In this document: in pieces, positions 1 through 8,014 of the stretch
How the letters are laid out: the number at the start of each line of letters is the position of its first letter
Position numbering within the stretch: the stretch's first letter is position 1
DNA from: Larkinella knui
GTDB lineage: Bacteria; Bacteroidota; Bacteroidia; Cytophagales; Spirosomataceae
NCBI RefSeq assembly: GCF_003858645.1
Contig: NZ_RQJP01000002.1
Coordinates: forward strand, 930,001 to 994,000
Reading direction: 5' to 3'
DNA: 64,000 bases
The notes under the pieces: generated by a model
The model's input: the letters and a program-made list of their open reading frames with translations, nothing else
Database searches by the model: none
Told to the model about the DNA's origin: nothing
Made by a program: the position numbers and the translations under genes

Positions 1-27
1 TTGCCTAAAATTCGCTTTTTCGTTCAA

Positions 28-47
28 CCCCCGGTTAAAACCGGGGG
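28..47. terminator. GC-rich hairpin downstream of the glycan operon
   Basis: A perfect 9-bp inverted repeat (CCCCCGGTT / AACCGGGGG) with a 2-base loop lies about 35 bases past the stop of the last gene of the glycan operon. It could end transcription of that minus-strand operon. The left flank (TTCAACCCCCGG) resembles the REP-like palindromes near 38.4-39.0 kb, so it may instead be a single copy of that family. No strong U-tract is visible. Confidence 0.4.
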
Positions 48-80
48 CTGGTAAACAAACGGAATCAGTTTCGACATTAT

Positions 81-1700
81 TCACTCCTTTTTCCGCTCAA
101 AAATCCGCACATCTTCGATGGTTTTCACCAGCCGATAATGCCGATCGATATACGTTTTGATGCTCGGAAAATTTTCAAACTCAAAGGCATTCTCCGCAAA
201 CAGCGAGATTCTGGGTGACAGCACATCCACAAACAGGCGGGGTTTATTCCGCTCCATGTCACTCAGAAACTCTTTGATCCGAAATTCCCGCGTCGACGTC
301 GGGTAATACACCCAGAATGTGTCGGACGCGCGGTATCCCATCGGCCGACGCGTATACGAATAGAGCCGATCGACATAGCCCCACAGCACCAATCCATCCT
401 CAGCCTGGCTTCGTTGCCGGATTTCAGCCGAGATTTTCTGGAATAAGGGCTCGCCCGGATGGATGTCAAGCGGTTTCCGGAAAAAACCGTTCACGGAAGC
501 CTGCGTTAAAACCGTTAGCAGGCAAAAAAAGAGAATCTTCCGATTGAACGAAGAACGGGACAATTCGCTCAGAACAGCGAGGACCAACAAGCCCGGCAAA
601 AGCAGAAAAAGCAGGTAATGCGTATAGTTGTTTCCGGCCTGCAAAACGGCATAGAAGCTGGCAATCAGCCAGATACCGCCCAGCCAGAGCCGCTCCTTCT
701 GCTCGGGAGCCAACGAAACCGGGCGACGAACAACCAGTCCGATGCCATACAGCAGAATACCGCCGAAAATACCGGTCCAGTACAGTGGAAATTGATAGGA
801 TTGAAAGAGGTATCTGGCAATATGCAGGGGCGAAAACCGCTCTGCCGGCGATAAATCGGAATATTCGGTGGTGTAGGAATAGACAAAATAATTGCTGAAA
901 TAATCGCCCCAAAACGCTGTCAGATCATCCCGACTGCCGTAATAAAGAGTCAAAAGCAGCACCGGCAGCAATGCACCGCCAACCAGGCTGAACACCTTGA
1001 CAAACCGGCGGGTTTGGTACAGTTTCCAGGCGGCAAACAGGCCAAAAACCAGGCCCATCGGCACGGTCTGAAACTTGACGAAAGGTAACCAGCCGAGCCA
1101 AAACCCGATCGCAAATGCCCGTACCGCCGATCCGGTATTGCCGCGGAGAATCCAGAAAAGCCCGGTGATCAACCAAAGATTTCCCATGTTTTCGGAGTTG
1201 AAACTGGCAAAATCGTTTTTCCAGACCGTACTCAGAAGCAAAATGGGGAGCCAAACCAGCAGCAGTGCCCGTTCTTCGGCGAGGTAATTTTTCAAGAGTC
1301 GCCAGAAAATCCAGAACGTCAGGCACCAAAGCAGCACGCCAATCAAGTCGGCAAGGCGATAATCAACGGGTATGCCCGCCAGTTCGACAAGGGCCAGCGG
1401 TAGCACGGCCAGCGGCCGGCCGTCGGAATAATTCAGTAAGGTATAGAGCGGATCTTCGGCCTGCCCCACGGTTAGAGCGGTTGCAATCCAGGTGCTGGTA
1501 TCCACGTTATGCTCCCGGTTTTGGGCATAAAGCAGCCGGATTCCGATGAAAAGCAGGAACGAAATCCCCAGCATTGTGCGGGTGGAAAACCGGGGAAAAG
1601 CATTGGGGATGAGGGCTTTTCGACCAATCACGACACTCCAGCCAGCCAGCACAAGCATACTAAAAAGCCGGAAAGGCAGCGCATAGACTACGGTTTCCAT
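81..1700 (-). CDS. Polytopic GT-C-like glycosyltransferase (GT39/ArnT-type fold)
   Basis: This is a 539-residue integral membrane protein with about ten or more hydrophobic segments and short charged loops. After the first membrane helix an extracytoplasmic loop carries acidic residues (NREHNVDTSTW), where GT-C enzymes place catalytic Asp/Glu. The C-terminal 100 residues are soluble. I infer that it transfers a sugar from a polyprenyl-phosphate carrier to a surface glycan or lipid. The open frame runs 60 codons further upstream, but the Met at 1700 is preferred: its ATG overlaps the TGA of the methyltransferase (TGATG), a sign of translational coupling. It is the last gene of a five-gene minus-strand operon. 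The family is assigned from topology and context, so a polymerase or other membrane glycan enzyme is possible. Confidence 0.75.
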   Translation of the reverse strand: METVVYALPFRLFSMLVLAGWSVVIGRKALIPNAFPRFSTRTMLGISFLLFIGIRLLYAQNREHNVDTSTWIATALTVGQAEDPLYTLLNYSDGRPLAVLPLALVELAGIPVDYRLADLIGVLLWCLTFWIFWRLLKNYLAEERALLLVWLPILLLSTVWKNDFASFNSENMGNLWLITGLFWILRGNTGSAVRAFAIGFWLGWLPFVKFQTVPMGLVFGLFAAWKLYQTRRFVKVFSLVGGALLPVLLLTLYYGSRDDLTAFWGDYFSNYFVYSYTTEYSDLSPAERFSPLHIARYLFQSYQFPLYWTGIFGGILLYGIGLVVRRPVSLAPEQKERLWLGGIWLIASFYAVLQAGNNYTHYLLFLLLPGLLVLAVLSELSRSSFNRKILFFCLLTVLTQASVNGFFRKPLDIHPGEPLFQKISAEIRQRSQAEDGLVLWGYVDRLYSYTRRPMGYRASDTFWVYYPTSTREFRIKEFLSDMERNKPRLFVDVLSPRISLFAENAFEFENFPSIKTYIDRHYRLVKTIEDVRIFERKKE

Positions 1701-2452
1701 CAGCGCATGACGGTAAATACGGAACTGCCAAAAGGCGGAGCCTGAAAAAACCGTTCTTCCAAACGAAGCACCCGCCAGAACAGCGCATTCAGCCAGGGCG
1801 GAGGTAGCTTTACGTCGGAATGAACCGGTTGCGCAGGATTCAACCGCCAAACGAAAAGCTGCACTTTCCGCACGAACCAAATGGGAATGGTCAGCAGAAA
1901 ATTCCAGTAGACATTGCGGTTCAAAGCAAAACCGGTATGCCGGGCGAAGTCCGCCATCTCGGCTTTTACAAACCGGCGGGAAATGGCCAGCGCAATGTCG
2001 TGCGTACCACGTAAGGCGCTGAATGCGTTGTTGTTGCTGATAAAAATACCGCCCGGACGGAGCCGCTGCCGGAAGACTCCCAGAATATGCCGGATCTGTT
2101 CATCGCTGAAAAAATACAGCACATCGTCGCAGATAATCACATCGTACATTTCGCCGGGATGAAAAGCCGCTATGTCCCGCAAATCATGCTGTTCAACCGC
2201 GATTTTCCGTTCCTGAGCAAAAGAAACCGCATCTTCCGATGCATCAAAACCCCGCAAATCAGTATAACCGGCCTGCCGCAGCGCGTCGAGCATACCGCCC
2301 GTTCCACAACCGGCGTCAAGAATGCGGATCGATTGGGTAGCCGGAAAATGCGTTTGAATCTGACGAATAGCTTTTGTGTGTAGAATCCGATACCACCAGA
2401 GCTTACGCTCTACTTGGTACATACTTTCGTACTCGTTCCGATTCCCGATCAT
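1700..2452 (-). CDS. Class I SAM-dependent methyltransferase
   Basis: A 250-residue protein with a clear Rossmann methyltransferase core. Motif I is ILDAGCGTGGML near residues 43-54, the acidic end of strand 2 is GFDAS, and the motif IV region is YDVIICDDVLYF near residue 104. An LRPGG turn marks the post-core helix. The C-terminal third contains a hydrophobic stretch (FLLTIPIWFVRKVQLFVW) that may bind membrane or a lipid-linked substrate. The gene sits between a GT2 transferase and a GT-C protein, behind a ketoisomerase and an aminotransferase, so an N- or O-methylation of the amino sugar or glycan is a reasonable guess. The start at 2452 lies 50 bases inside the GT2 gene; an in-frame Met at 2422 would shorten the overlap. 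Confidence 0.85.
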   Translation of the reverse strand: MIGNRNEYESMYQVERKLWWYRILHTKAIRQIQTHFPATQSIRILDAGCGTGGMLDALRQAGYTDLRGFDASEDAVSFAQERKIAVEQHDLRDIAAFHPGEMYDVIICDDVLYFFSDEQIRHILGVFRQRLRPGGIFISNNNAFSALRGTHDIALAISRRFVKAEMADFARHTGFALNRNVYWNFLLTIPIWFVRKVQLFVWRLNPAQPVHSDVKLPPPWLNALFWRVLRLEERFFQAPPFGSSVFTVMR

Positions 2453-3371
2453 AGTTGAAATGTTCCGATTTGACTACATACTGCGGCAAACCACTTTGCA
2501 TCATAAAAAGTCGGCCCACGTATTCACCGAGTAAGCCCATTCCAAAAAGCTGGATTCCCCCGCAGAGGCAAACCGTTAGCCAGAGTAAATGGTCGGTGGC
2601 CGGCAGATGTTGCGTCAGCAACGACCCGATGGTTTCGGCCAAACCCGCCAGGATGCTAAAGCCCATCATGCCGATGCCCAGGGTAGTCAACAAGCGCAGG
2701 GGCTGAACGGAGTAGCCGAACAGGATGGTCAGAAAAAGTGAAATCAGTCGCTGGACTGTGTAGTTCGAACCGCCTTCCCGGCGTTTATGGTGCTGAACGA
2801 TCACCCGGCCGATGTTTCGGGTGGTCCGGAAAATCAGGCCGTCGATATACGGATACGGGCCCGTATACTGAACGATTTCCTGCACAACTTCCTGCCGGAT
2901 CAGTTTAAAACTGGACAGATACAAGTCGGCGGGTTTACGGAGTAACCAGGTCGTCAGGCGGTTTACGAGCCAGCTTCCCATGTTCCGGAACAAAACGTGA
3001 TTTTTTTTCTCGTACTGCGAATACACCACGTCGTAATCGCCCTGCTGGGCTTCGCGGAGCAGTTTGATGATTTCCTGGGGCGGGTTCTGAAAATCGTCGT
3101 CGATAATAACGCAGTATTCGCCCCGGGCGTGGTTCAACCCACACATTACGGCGTGAAATTCGCCAAAGTTCTTGCGCAACGACACAAACTGGACCTGCGG
3201 ATAGGTGTGGGCCAGGGTCTCACAGATTTCTTCGGACGCATCGCGGCTGCCGTCATTCACCAGCACAATCTCGAAGGGATAATCGGCAAGTTCGTACGTG
3301 AGGCATTCCACCAGTGAAAACAGGGTGCGTTCGCTATTGTAGACAGGAATAATGACAGAGAGTAGCATCAA
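2403..3371 (-). CDS. GT2 family glycosyltransferase, DPM1/GtrB-like
   Basis: A 322-residue protein with an N-terminal GT-A domain: the start [12 protein letters not shown], the nucleotide-binding LVNDGS, and the metal-binding [10 protein letters not shown] motif. Two C-terminal transmembrane helices follow (about residues 228-290). This layout is typical of dolichol/undecaprenyl-phosphate sugar transferases such as GtrB and ArnC, which load a sugar onto the lipid carrier at the inner face of the membrane. The start overlaps the end of the aminotransferase gene by 4 bases (ATGA). A matching GT-C protein lies two genes downstream, fitting a make-carrier-then-transfer pathway. No GtrA-like flippase is visible in the window. 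Confidence 0.9.
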   Translation of the reverse strand: MMLLSVIIPVYNSERTLFSLVECLTYELADYPFEIVLVNDGSRDASEEICETLAHTYPQVQFVSLRKNFGEFHAVMCGLNHARGEYCVIIDDDFQNPPQEIIKLLREAQQGDYDVVYSQYEKKNHVLFRNMGSWLVNRLTTWLLRKPADLYLSSFKLIRQEVVQEIVQYTGPYPYIDGLIFRTTRNIGRVIVQHHKRREGGSNYTVQRLISLFLTILFGYSVQPLRLLTTLGIGMMGFSILAGLAETIGSLLTQHLPATDHLLWLTVCLCGGIQLFGMGLLGEYVGRLFMMQSGLPQYVVKSEHFNYDRESERVRKYVPSRA

Positions 3372-4459
3372 TAGGGTGATTTATTGATTGTGTCGATGAT
3401 AGAATCCACTTCAGCATCTGTTAAGACGGGATTGAGCGGCAGGCTCAACACGTCCCGGTGTATTTGTTCGGTCAGCGGCAACTCCAGCTGACGGTATTCG
3501 GTGTACGCATCCTGCTGGTGAGGAGCCACGGGATAATGGATCACCGTGCCAATATGGTTTTGGTGGAGATACGCCATGAACGCTTCCCGTTGCGGATGCC
3601 GCACCACAAAGAGATGCCAGACATCATTCTGAATGGCGTCGGCCGGTGGTAGCCGGAGCGTGGGGTGCCGGATCTCAGCCAGATACCGCCCCGCAATGGT
3701 TTGCCGACGGCGGTTATCGGCATCGAGATGCGGTAATTTCACCCCCAGAAAAGCAGCCTGCAGTTCGTCCAGCCGGCTGTTCATTCCCTGAATCTGGTGA
3801 ATGTATTTGCGCTCGGAGCCGTAATTACGGAGCAGGCGCACCTGCCGGGCCAGAGCGTCGTCGTTGGTGACGACCCCGCCCGCATCACCCAGGGCTCCGA
3901 GGTTTTTGGTGGGATAAAAACTGAAGGCGGCCGCATCGGAGAGATTCCCGGCTTTGCGGTTCTGATAGGTTGCTCCGTGAGCCTGAGCCGCATCTTCAAT
4001 GATTTTCAGGCTGTGTTTCCGGGCCAGTTCCTGAATCGGCGCCATATCACAACACCGCCCGTATAGGTGAACGACCACAATAGCGCGGGTCTTTTCACTG
4101 ATCAGGGGTTCAATCTGTGCGGCCGTCAGGGTATAGGTTTGCAGGTCGGGTTCGGCTAAAACCGGGACTAATTTCAGGTCCGTTATCGGGAGAATGGTGG
4201 CGATATACGTATTGGCCGGAACGATGATTTCACTCCCTGGCGGAAAGGAAAAAGCCCTGAAAATCAAATTAATAGCATCAAGCCCATTGCCTACGCCGAT
4301 GCAATGTTTTGCTCCGCAATAGGCCGCAAAATCAGCTTCAAACGTTTCTACTTCGCGCCCCAACACATACCAACCCGAAGCCAGCACCCGACAAGCCGCA
4401 GCCTGGAGAGCCTCTGCATACGGTTTGTTAACCTGTTTGAGGTCGAGGTGTTGGATCAT
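3368..4459 (-). CDS. fdtB: DegT/DnrJ/EryC1/StrS-family dTDP-sugar aminotransferase
   Basis: A 363-residue PLP-dependent sugar aminotransferase. Lys185 in [16 protein letters not shown] is the Schiff-base lysine and Asp156 in EDAAQAHG contacts the PLP ring nitrogen. The length is normal for the family. It follows a ketoisomerase gene directly, with a 4-base overlap. In the FdtA/FdtB, QdtA/QdtB and Tyl1a/TylB pathways this pair makes dTDP-3-amino-3,6-dideoxyhexoses from dTDP-4-keto-6-deoxyglucose. The specificity (galacto or gluco product) cannot be read from the sequence. No dedicated acetyltransferase (FdtC/QdtC type) is present nearby. The symbol is assigned by pathway analogy. Confidence 0.9.
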   Translation of the reverse strand: MIQHLDLKQVNKPYAEALQAAACRVLASGWYVLGREVETFEADFAAYCGAKHCIGVGNGLDAINLIFRAFSFPPGSEIIVPANTYIATILPITDLKLVPVLAEPDLQTYTLTAAQIEPLISEKTRAIVVVHLYGRCCDMAPIQELARKHSLKIIEDAAQAHGATYQNRKAGNLSDAAAFSFYPTKNLGALGDAGGVVTNDDALARQVRLLRNYGSERKYIHQIQGMNSRLDELQAAFLGVKLPHLDADNRRRQTIAGRYLAEIRHPTLRLPPADAIQNDVWHLFVVRHPQREAFMAYLHQNHIGTVIHYPVAPHQQDAYTEYRQLELPLTEQIHRDVLSLPLNPVLTDAEVDSIIDTINKSPY

Positions 4460-4833
4460 GGGCGATCAAAAAAGTAGTCCGATGGATCGTAGGTTTCGTT
4501 GGAGAGCACCAGCAGAATGGTTTCTTTCGAAAATTCGTCGATTATATGCCAGTCTCCGGGTTCAATCACCAGACATTCACTCGGCATAGTAAGATAAAAA
4601 TAGGATTCTTCTTTGCCGTTGGTTACGAATATCCGGCATTTACCGGATACGGCAATCAGGGCATTGGATTCTTTTCGATGACCGTGCATAGCCCGTTGTT
4701 GAGATACGGATGCAACATTGTAGATATAAAACGCCCTTTTAATTTCACCCGGTAGTATTTTTTCAAAAACGGTAAGATCTCCCTTGGCGGAAGAATGAGT
4801 TGTAAGTTGTATAAGTTTAGACATATTTGACAA
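4456..4833 (-). CDS. fdtA: dTDP-4-keto-6-deoxyglucose 3,4-ketoisomerase (WxcM-like cupin)
   Basis: A 125-residue single-domain cupin of the FdtA/QdtA/WxcM-like type. The active-site segment is [11 protein letters not shown] around residues 48-58, with the two histidines (His50, His52) expected for this ketoisomerase family. A glutamine usual a few residues later appears as Asn, a small departure. The enzyme would shift the keto group from C4 to C3 of the dTDP-sugar, making the substrate for the downstream aminotransferase. It is the first recognisable gene of the operon, followed by a 4-base overlap. A second Met at residue 4 is an equally good start. The 900-base gene-poor region upstream presumably holds the promoter. 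Confidence 0.88.
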   Translation of the reverse strand: MSNMSKLIQLTTHSSAKGDLTVFEKILPGEIKRAFYIYNVASVSQQRAMHGHRKESNALIAVSGKCRIFVTNGKEESYFYLTMPSECLVIEPGDWHIIDEFSKETILLVLSNETYDPSDYFFDRP

Positions 4834-5720
4834 GATTACCCCTGCTAAATTAATTATTATTTTTTGAATTCAATGGAGCAATCGGGCGCAGCCGGGTTCG
4901 GAATCCCACTCCTGTTACTTTTGACGATAACCAGCAATTTCTCCACCAACTATACTTTTTTAAGGCAAAATCAGGCCCAAAATACATTTGTATGGCTAAA
5001 CTTACCTTAATTAATAGTCAATAGCGGGTTGGTGTGGTTATTATTGATGACAAGTCTAACCTATTTTCGCCTTTTCTATCTAATAGTATCTTACCATATA
5101 GTAATGATATGTTTTCTGGTTTTACCGGTTGATCAGTCGCAGATAAACCCGCCGGCGGAGTAGGCTCCAGACGGTTAACCGCAGGCTGCGAATCAACAGA
5201 AAAGCTTTCCAAAAGGCTGATAAACAAACCGTTTAATTTTGCCATAGCCGGGTTTTATACGCCTGGCCGGTGTGCTTCTCTTTCGCAGGGCCAGTGTTAA
5301 TTTGCAGAATTGAACCAGGCGTTTTTCTTTTCAGTCTTTAGCGATACGCCAAATTGTAACGCTCCTTAAAACCGGCGTTTATCAGACAAGCTATCGAGAC
5401 TAAACCGATAGATTTAAATCCGGCACGGTTATCGTAGAGTCCAGGAATCAGCGGTATACAATTCTGAAAAAGTCCTTTTATCAAGGAAAAGACAACTCCA
5501 ATGTCGATAAAAAATAATTTACAGCCCGGTAAAATTAACGCTGAAGTTACCTGATCACTAAGCATCAAAAACCGCTCACAATAGAAACGGCATTTTTAGT
5601 TTAAAATGAACCTCAAAAAATCAGGATCCACGGCCGCTTATCGATCAAAATGGTGCGCCAGCACCGGCAGGTTAACTTGAAAAATCGTTGGTGATCCGGG
5701 TAGAAACCAGAATAAAAGAC
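4834..5720. other. Gene-poor region upstream of the glycan operon
   Basis: About 890 bases without a gene I can recognise. It is more AT-rich than its neighbours at 4834-5120. A TACATTTG element that matches the Bacteroidota -7 consensus lies on the plus strand at 4983-4990, but only a 10-codon frame follows. On the minus strand there are open frames of 75 codons (5018-5245) and 76 codons (5338-5568) without family motifs. The region could be a decayed gene, an untranslated leader or an insertion scar; I cannot decide. Confidence 0.5.
5338..5568 (-). pseudogene. Unidentified 76-codon frame, possible gene remnant
   Basis: The translated frame has a protein-like hydrophobic pattern (IDIGVVFSLIKGLF, then LIPGLYDNRAGFKSIG) and ends in a charged tail (NAGFKERYNLAYR). 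It reads like the C-terminal part of a globular protein rather than random sequence. Upstream, the frame is closed by a stop about ten codons before the first Met, so no full-length gene is present. I do not recognise the family. It may equally be a chance frame in a non-coding stretch. Confidence 0.22.
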
Positions 5721-5750
5721 AAAAAAAAGGCCGATCTGAATCGGCCTTTT
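5721..5750 (-). terminator. Rho-independent terminator after the ferritin-like operon
   Basis: A perfect stem (AAAAGGCCGAT / ATCGGCCTTTT, loop CTGA) lies 18 bases beyond the stop of the downstream ferritin-like gene. It is followed on the minus strand by a run of eight U. This is a textbook intrinsic terminator. Confidence 0.85.
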
Positions 5751-5767
5751 CAAAAACACCCTACTTA

Positions 5768-6598
5768 TTACATAGGAGTCGCAAAGAATGGACCGGCAAT
5801 GGCCAGCACTTCGGCGGCTTTGAGCGGCTCATCGAACGATTCGTAAACACTCCGTGCAGCCATATCCGGGCTGTAGAGTTTCATTTTGTTTTCCGACATG
5901 TTAAAATAATCGACCAGGTTTATCGGACCCTGCATGGCCATATCTTCACCCGCATAAATCTTTGCATCGGGTTCCATTCCGTTCTGACCGCCTGACGGCC
6001 AAACCCGCAATTCCCTCATGTAACGAACGGCTGCCGCGTGACGGGCTTCTACCGAGTGAATCCGGAGGGCTACCGCCAGCACCGTTCTCGACGTTGCCGT
6101 ATCCTCTTCCAGCAAACAGGCGGCCTGTCCTTTGTAGGCCCGAACTCCGGTGTCTTCCAATGCCTGCGCATAGGCCAGGAAGGTTGGATAATCAGCCAGA
6201 GCGGCATTCAGCGTAGCCATATTGTATTTCGGCTGCATCTGATTGGGCTTATACCCCAGAACGCCTTCCAGCAAATCAACGTGTTGCGCTTCGTGCTTGG
6301 CGATCTGGACCACATATGGGCGTGCGCCCGAAGGAACCAGACCCGCCTTGAACTGGGCCGCCCGGTAGAAATCACGCTCCAGGTATTCCAGCGTCAGGGC
6401 AAATTTTACAATTTCAATGGCATCACCCGCACAACCTTCAGCGGCAAATGCCTTGTTGACCATGGCAGCGAAGAACAGGGGCGTAGCCGCGGCCGCAACC
6501 GAGGTGGTTTTTAACATTTTCCGGCGCGAGAAATCCATTTTTTCACCGATGGCCGGATCAGCTTTTTCAATTTGGGAGAATATTCCGAAGAGATTCAT
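5768..6598 (-). CDS. Ferritin-like domain protein with twin-arginine-type signal
   Basis: A 276-residue protein. Residues 24-52 form a Tat-like signal (SRRKMLK, then an Ala-rich hydrophobic stretch ending AFA), so export in a folded state is likely. The mature part is a four-helix ferritin-like domain with a plausible diiron set: Glu71/Glu74 in EYLERDFY, EAQH at 103-106, Glu148 in LEDTG, and EARH at 184-187. The long start is kept because Bacteroidota relatives commonly begin with a similar NLFxIFSQIEKxDP leader before the arginines. It is co-transcribed with the paralogous lipoprotein gene 15 bases upstream. The role is inferred to be metal or oxidant handling in the envelope. The substrate is unknown. 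Confidence 0.85.
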   Translation of the reverse strand: MNLFGIFSQIEKADPAIGEKMDFSRRKMLKTTSVAAAATPLFFAAMVNKAFAAEGCAGDAIEIVKFALTLEYLERDFYRAAQFKAGLVPSGARPYVVQIAKHEAQHVDLLEGVLGYKPNQMQPKYNMATLNAALADYPTFLAYAQALEDTGVRAYKGQAACLLEEDTATSRTVLAVALRIHSVEARHAAAVRYMRELRVWPSGGQNGMEPDAKIYAGEDMAMQGPINLVDYFNMSENKMKLYSPDMAARSVYESFDEPLKAAEVLAIAGPFFATPM

Positions 6599-6613
6599 GA
6601 TCGTTCTTGAGGT

Positions 6614-7378
6614 TTATTTTTTGGATGATTCCAGCGCAAGCAGTGAAGCTGGGTTAATTGCCGTTTTGATGTATTTGCCAGCTCTGCCCAATACTTCAGA
6701 CACCGTCAGCATTTTCTCCAAACCGTTGTTATCCACAACGTAATCACCGGCAAATAAACCGCCACCCGGTTGCAGCAATGAACTGATCAATGAAGCGTGA
6801 CGAGCTTCTACCGATACGATTTTTCCGGCTAACGTCAGATAAATTGAATTGGCCTTGGAAATCAGCGGACCCGCGCCGTTGTAAGCGGCAACCCCGGTAT
6901 CTTCCAGAACCCGCGCCGTGTTCAACACTTCCCGGCGGTTGGTGAAGTCGATACTACTCACGTCAAATTCCAGATCACCGATACGCTTGTCGGCCGGAAT
7001 AGCCAGTTTGAAAAACTCCCGGTGGACCAGTTCATGATCATGAATATCTCTAAAAATCATTTCCTCTTTGCTACCGGCTGCGAAGGTTTTCTTTTCGACA
7101 ACCGCCATGTAGAAAGCGGTTTCCAATTGCTCCAGTGCGTAGGCGTAGTTCAGAATGGCAAAGTCACCTTCTCCGAAACTGACACCGTCGGCCGAAATCC
7201 GGGCACCCGAAATTTTCGGCGACAGATCATTCATTGAATTCTGGCAAGCCGTCAATAAAGCAGCCGCCGAAACCGTAGTTAAGCCTAAAGCGCGCAGAAA
7301 CATCCGACGTTCAACCGATGGAATGGCGGGTACGCTCGGGCCTTTCTTGGGGGTAGAGGTACTTGTTAATTCTTCCAT
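6614..7378 (-). CDS. Ferritin-like domain lipoprotein with twin-arginine-type signal
   Basis: A 254-residue protein. The N-terminus has an RRMFLR twin-arginine motif near residues 24-29, followed by a hydrophobic segment and a lipobox (LLTAC, Cys45), so it looks like a Tat-exported lipoprotein. The ferritin-like bundle carries Glu83/Glu86, ELVH at 116-119, Glu159 in LEDTG, and EARH at 191-194, the same ligand pattern as its neighbour. The two genes are 15 bases apart and must derive from a duplication. Together they could form a hetero-oligomer, one partner anchored by lipid and the other free. The start is unambiguous, with about 280 non-coding bases upstream. Confidence 0.85.
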   Translation of the reverse strand: MEELTSTSTPKKGPSVPAIPSVERRMFLRALGLTTVSAAALLTACQNSMNDLSPKISGARISADGVSFGEGDFAILNYAYALEQLETAFYMAVVEKKTFAAGSKEEMIFRDIHDHELVHREFFKLAIPADKRIGDLEFDVSSIDFTNRREVLNTARVLEDTGVAAYNGAGPLISKANSIYLTLAGKIVSVEARHASLISSLLQPGGGLFAGDYVVDNNGLEKMLTVSEVLGRAGKYIKTAINPASLLALESSKK

Positions 7379-7660
7379 AAGAAAAGTTAATTTGTTAATA
7401 GGGTGTATAAAAGGATCTTCTTAAAAGACAACCATACGAACGAGCCAGCCCGATTTTTGGATTTCGGAAATTTTAAAAAAGATTTTATTAGGCCACTATC
7501 CGAGGGAACGGGATGGAGAAGGAGGCATTTTGGGCGAAAAAGCCGGTTTTGAGGCAAAAAATATTTTTTCGCTTTTTCCGGAAAAAGCAGAAATGCGCAG
7601 GGGCCGGCAACGAATACCGGAAAGTGAAGTACGGTTTTGTCCGTCAATTAACCCGGTAGA

Positions 7661-7996
7661 TCAGGCGGGCAAGTGGTCAATTTCCCGGGCCAGAAATTGC
7701 TGGAAACGCTCCTGAAGTCCGCGGTAATAGGTCAGGTATTTGAGTCCCTCTTCGGTCACACTCGCGCCCCCACCCCGCTCACCGCCGGTTTGGGTAGTCA
7801 CCAAAGGCGCGTCGGCCTGGCTGTTCATCGACTGAACCAGTTCCCAGGCGCGTTTATAGGACATTTTCATTTCTTTGGCCGCCTGATTGATCGATCCCGT
7901 GTGCTGAATCCGTTCCAGCAGTTCCATCCGGCCAATGCCAAAAAACCGTTCCCGGGCTTCCAGCCACACCCGCCCATTTATGCGTAAATCTTTCAT
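7661..7996 (-). CDS. ModE-type winged helix-turn-helix regulator (single domain)
   Basis: A 111-residue protein that matches the N-terminal DNA-binding domain of ModE. The helix-turn-helix region reads GSINQAAKEMKMSYKRAWEL (about residues 34-53), and the wing contains the family's glycine-rich TGGERGGGASVTEEG segment. ModE proteins usually add a molybdate-binding domain; this one stops after the DNA-binding part, as do many short ModE-like proteins, so the effector is unknown. It lies 18 bases after a large histidine kinase gene and upstream of the ferritin-like pair, all on the minus strand. It could regulate either. No molybdate transport genes are seen nearby. Confidence 0.85.
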   Translation of the reverse strand: MKDLRINGRVWLEARERFFGIGRMELLERIQHTGSINQAAKEMKMSYKRAWELVQSMNSQADAPLVTTQTGGERGGGASVTEEGLKYLTYYRGLQERFQQFLAREIDHLPA

Positions 7997-8014
7997 ACTG
8001 ACGTTTGGACTTCT

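Noticed and set aside
4873-5010. 46-codon plus-strand frame near the fdtA start
   Set aside because: Short, with no motif; it ends within the AT-rich stretch and has no partner gene.
5018-5245. 75-codon minus-strand frame
   Set aside because: No structural pattern or family resemblance; kept only as part of the gene-poor region.
7387-7647. 86-codon minus-strand frame between the ModE-like and ferritin-like genes
   Set aside because: Hydrophobic and Lys/Phe-rich without signal or motif; it fits better as the untranslated leader of the ferritin operon.
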